6,981 bases of DNA from JAFGLP01 sp050014895 (lineage in GTDB: Bacteria > Chloroflexota > Dehalococcoidia > GIF9 > UBA5629). The notes beneath the pieces are model-generated. The model was not told the DNA's origin and made no database searches. It was given only the letters and a program-made list of their open reading frames with translations. Shown here piece by piece: positions 6,464 through 6,981 of the stretch. The translations under genes and the position numbers were made by a program. Numbering within the stretch: position 1 is the first letter of the stretch; each line of letters begins with the position of its first letter. The stretch is taken from NCBI GenBank assembly GCA_050014895.1, contig JBEKCL010000177.1:1-6981 (forward strand), given 5' to 3'.

Positions 6464-6685
6464 TTATTTGGCTATTATCGTAGTAAAGAATTTATAAAAC
6501 AATATTGCAACCAGAAGCAGTAAATAAATGCGTAGTAACAGTAAAACTATCCGGGTCATGGGCGTCATGGCAATGCGCGGCTTCCGATATTTCCTATTGA
6601 TTTCTGCGATCTTCTCAAATCTTCTCGCAAGGAAATCCCTTATCCAGATTAGGCTTAAATTAATGCGCTTCACAATCATTTTCAT
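6464..6685 (-). CDS. Small single-pass membrane protein between Nramp and the MgtE_N/CBS gene
   Basis: A 73-residue protein that I do not recognise. The N-terminal ~45 residues are strongly basic and probably helical (FLARRFEKIAEINRKYRKPR), followed by one membrane helix (about residues 47-68, IVLLLLRIYLLLLVAILF...) and a short tail. By the positive-inside rule the basic N-terminus would be cytosolic. I chose the ATG at 6685 (16 bases after the Nramp stop, weak GTGAG upstream). A longer form from GTG at 6730 would overlap the Nramp gene by 29 bases and has no ribosome binding site; an ATG at 6679 is also possible. The tight packing on both sides suggests translation-coupled expression with the transporter and the CBS protein, hence perhaps an adaptor or accessory subunit. 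The reading frame could be non-coding, but its composition and position argue for a real gene. Confidence 0.6.
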   Translation of the reverse strand: MKMIVKRINLSLIWIRDFLARRFEKIAEINRKYRKPRIAMTPMTRIVLLLLRIYLLLLVAILFYKFFTTIIAK

Positions 6686-6701
6686 TCGCTCACTGGCCCA
6701 C

Positions 6702-6981
6702 TTACTTGAACAACTCGGGGAATAACGCACTTATTGCATAAAGGGTTGAGAGTATCACTATGATTATTACTATAGTGTATGCCCAGAAATTTTGGGACCT
6801 GTTATTCTTGTATTTACCCATCAAGTCATGGTCATTAAGAAGCAGGATCAAAAATACCAGTGCAGCAGGAAGAAGGGTTACTGCTATTACCTGGACAAAC
6901 AGGGTGATTAGTACGAGAGGTGCACCTGGTGTCAATACAACGGCTGCTGCACCTAAAAGGGTGGCAAAGTAAAAGACATAA
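6702..6981 (-). CDS. Nramp-family divalent-metal transporter, C-terminal fragment
   Basis: Only the last 92 codons are in the window; the frame stays open through the right edge (reading ...FYFATLLGAAAVVLTPG), and the TTG at 6933-6935 is an internal leucine codon. The sequence shows the end of the Nramp fold: PGAPLVLITLFVQVIAVTLLP, LIFLLLND-type membrane segment (here ALVFLILLLNDHDLMGKYKN), and a last helix (AYTIVIIIVILSTLYAI). The LLLNDHDLMG-YKN segment is characteristic of bacterial Nramp/MntH proteins, which import Mn2+, Fe2+ or, in the NRMT branch, Mg2+ with protons. The diagnostic DPGN and MPH metal-site motifs lie outside the window, so the metal cannot be decided. It is the first gene of the three-gene cluster visible here. 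Confidence 0.8.
   Translation of the reverse strand, partial: YVFYFATLLGAAAVVLTPGAPLVLITLFVQVIAVTLLPAALVFLILLLNDHDLMGKYKNNRSQNFWAYTIVIIIVILSTLYAISALFPELFK

Noticed and set aside
6702..6935. A separate 77-residue protein starting at the TTG at 6935.
   Set aside because: The frame continues upstream to the window edge with Nramp-like membrane sequence, so this is the end of a longer gene.

Overview
The window is 6,981 bases of a bacterial genome of intermediate GC. It carries eight protein genes, two of them cut by the window ends, and no RNA genes, IS elements or CRISPR. The gene set (a NorD/CbbO-type VWA segment, a type IV pilin-like protein, an S28-type secreted peptidase, a GPR1/FUN34/YaaH acetate carrier, an Nramp transporter and a PRC-barrel/MgtE_N/CBS protein) would fit an environmental anaerobe. 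My impression from the VWA and Nramp-linked genes is Chloroflexota (Dehalococcoidia-like), but no marker gene is present, so this is only a guess.

Layout. The first ~1.7 kb runs on the + strand. It holds the 3' end of an odd chimeric gene (exonuclease VII large-subunit sequence joined in frame to the C-terminal half of a NorD-like VWA protein), then a cysteine hydrolase of the isochorismatase family, then a small prepilin-like protein behind a good sigma-70 promoter. Everything from about 1.77 kb to the right end is on the - strand. Read in transcription order from the right end, it starts with a three-gene cluster: the C-terminus of an Nramp divalent-metal transporter, a 73-residue one-helix membrane protein, and a cytosolic PRC-barrel/MgtE_N/CBS protein. 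A GPR1/FUN34/YaaH (SatP-like) acetate carrier with a TTG start follows, ending near a strong inverted repeat. Last comes a two-gene peptidase unit: an exported S28-type prolyl peptidase, then an M24 (creatinase/prolidase fold) protein 21 bases downstream.

How the genes may work together. The S28 and M24 genes look like a peptide-scavenging pair directed at proline-containing peptides: the first acts outside the membrane, the second in the cytosol. However, the M24 protein lacks several of the usual metal ligands, so its reaction is uncertain. The Nramp cluster looks like a metal-uptake system with a separate ligand-sensing subunit, in which the cytosolic sensing part of an MgtE Mg2+ channel (MgtE_N plus CBS) accompanies an unrelated transporter fold. 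The two observations most worth pursuing are the XseA/NorD chimera, which is either a real deletion fusion or an assembly error, and the Nramp/small-TM/PRC-MgtE_N-CBS cluster.
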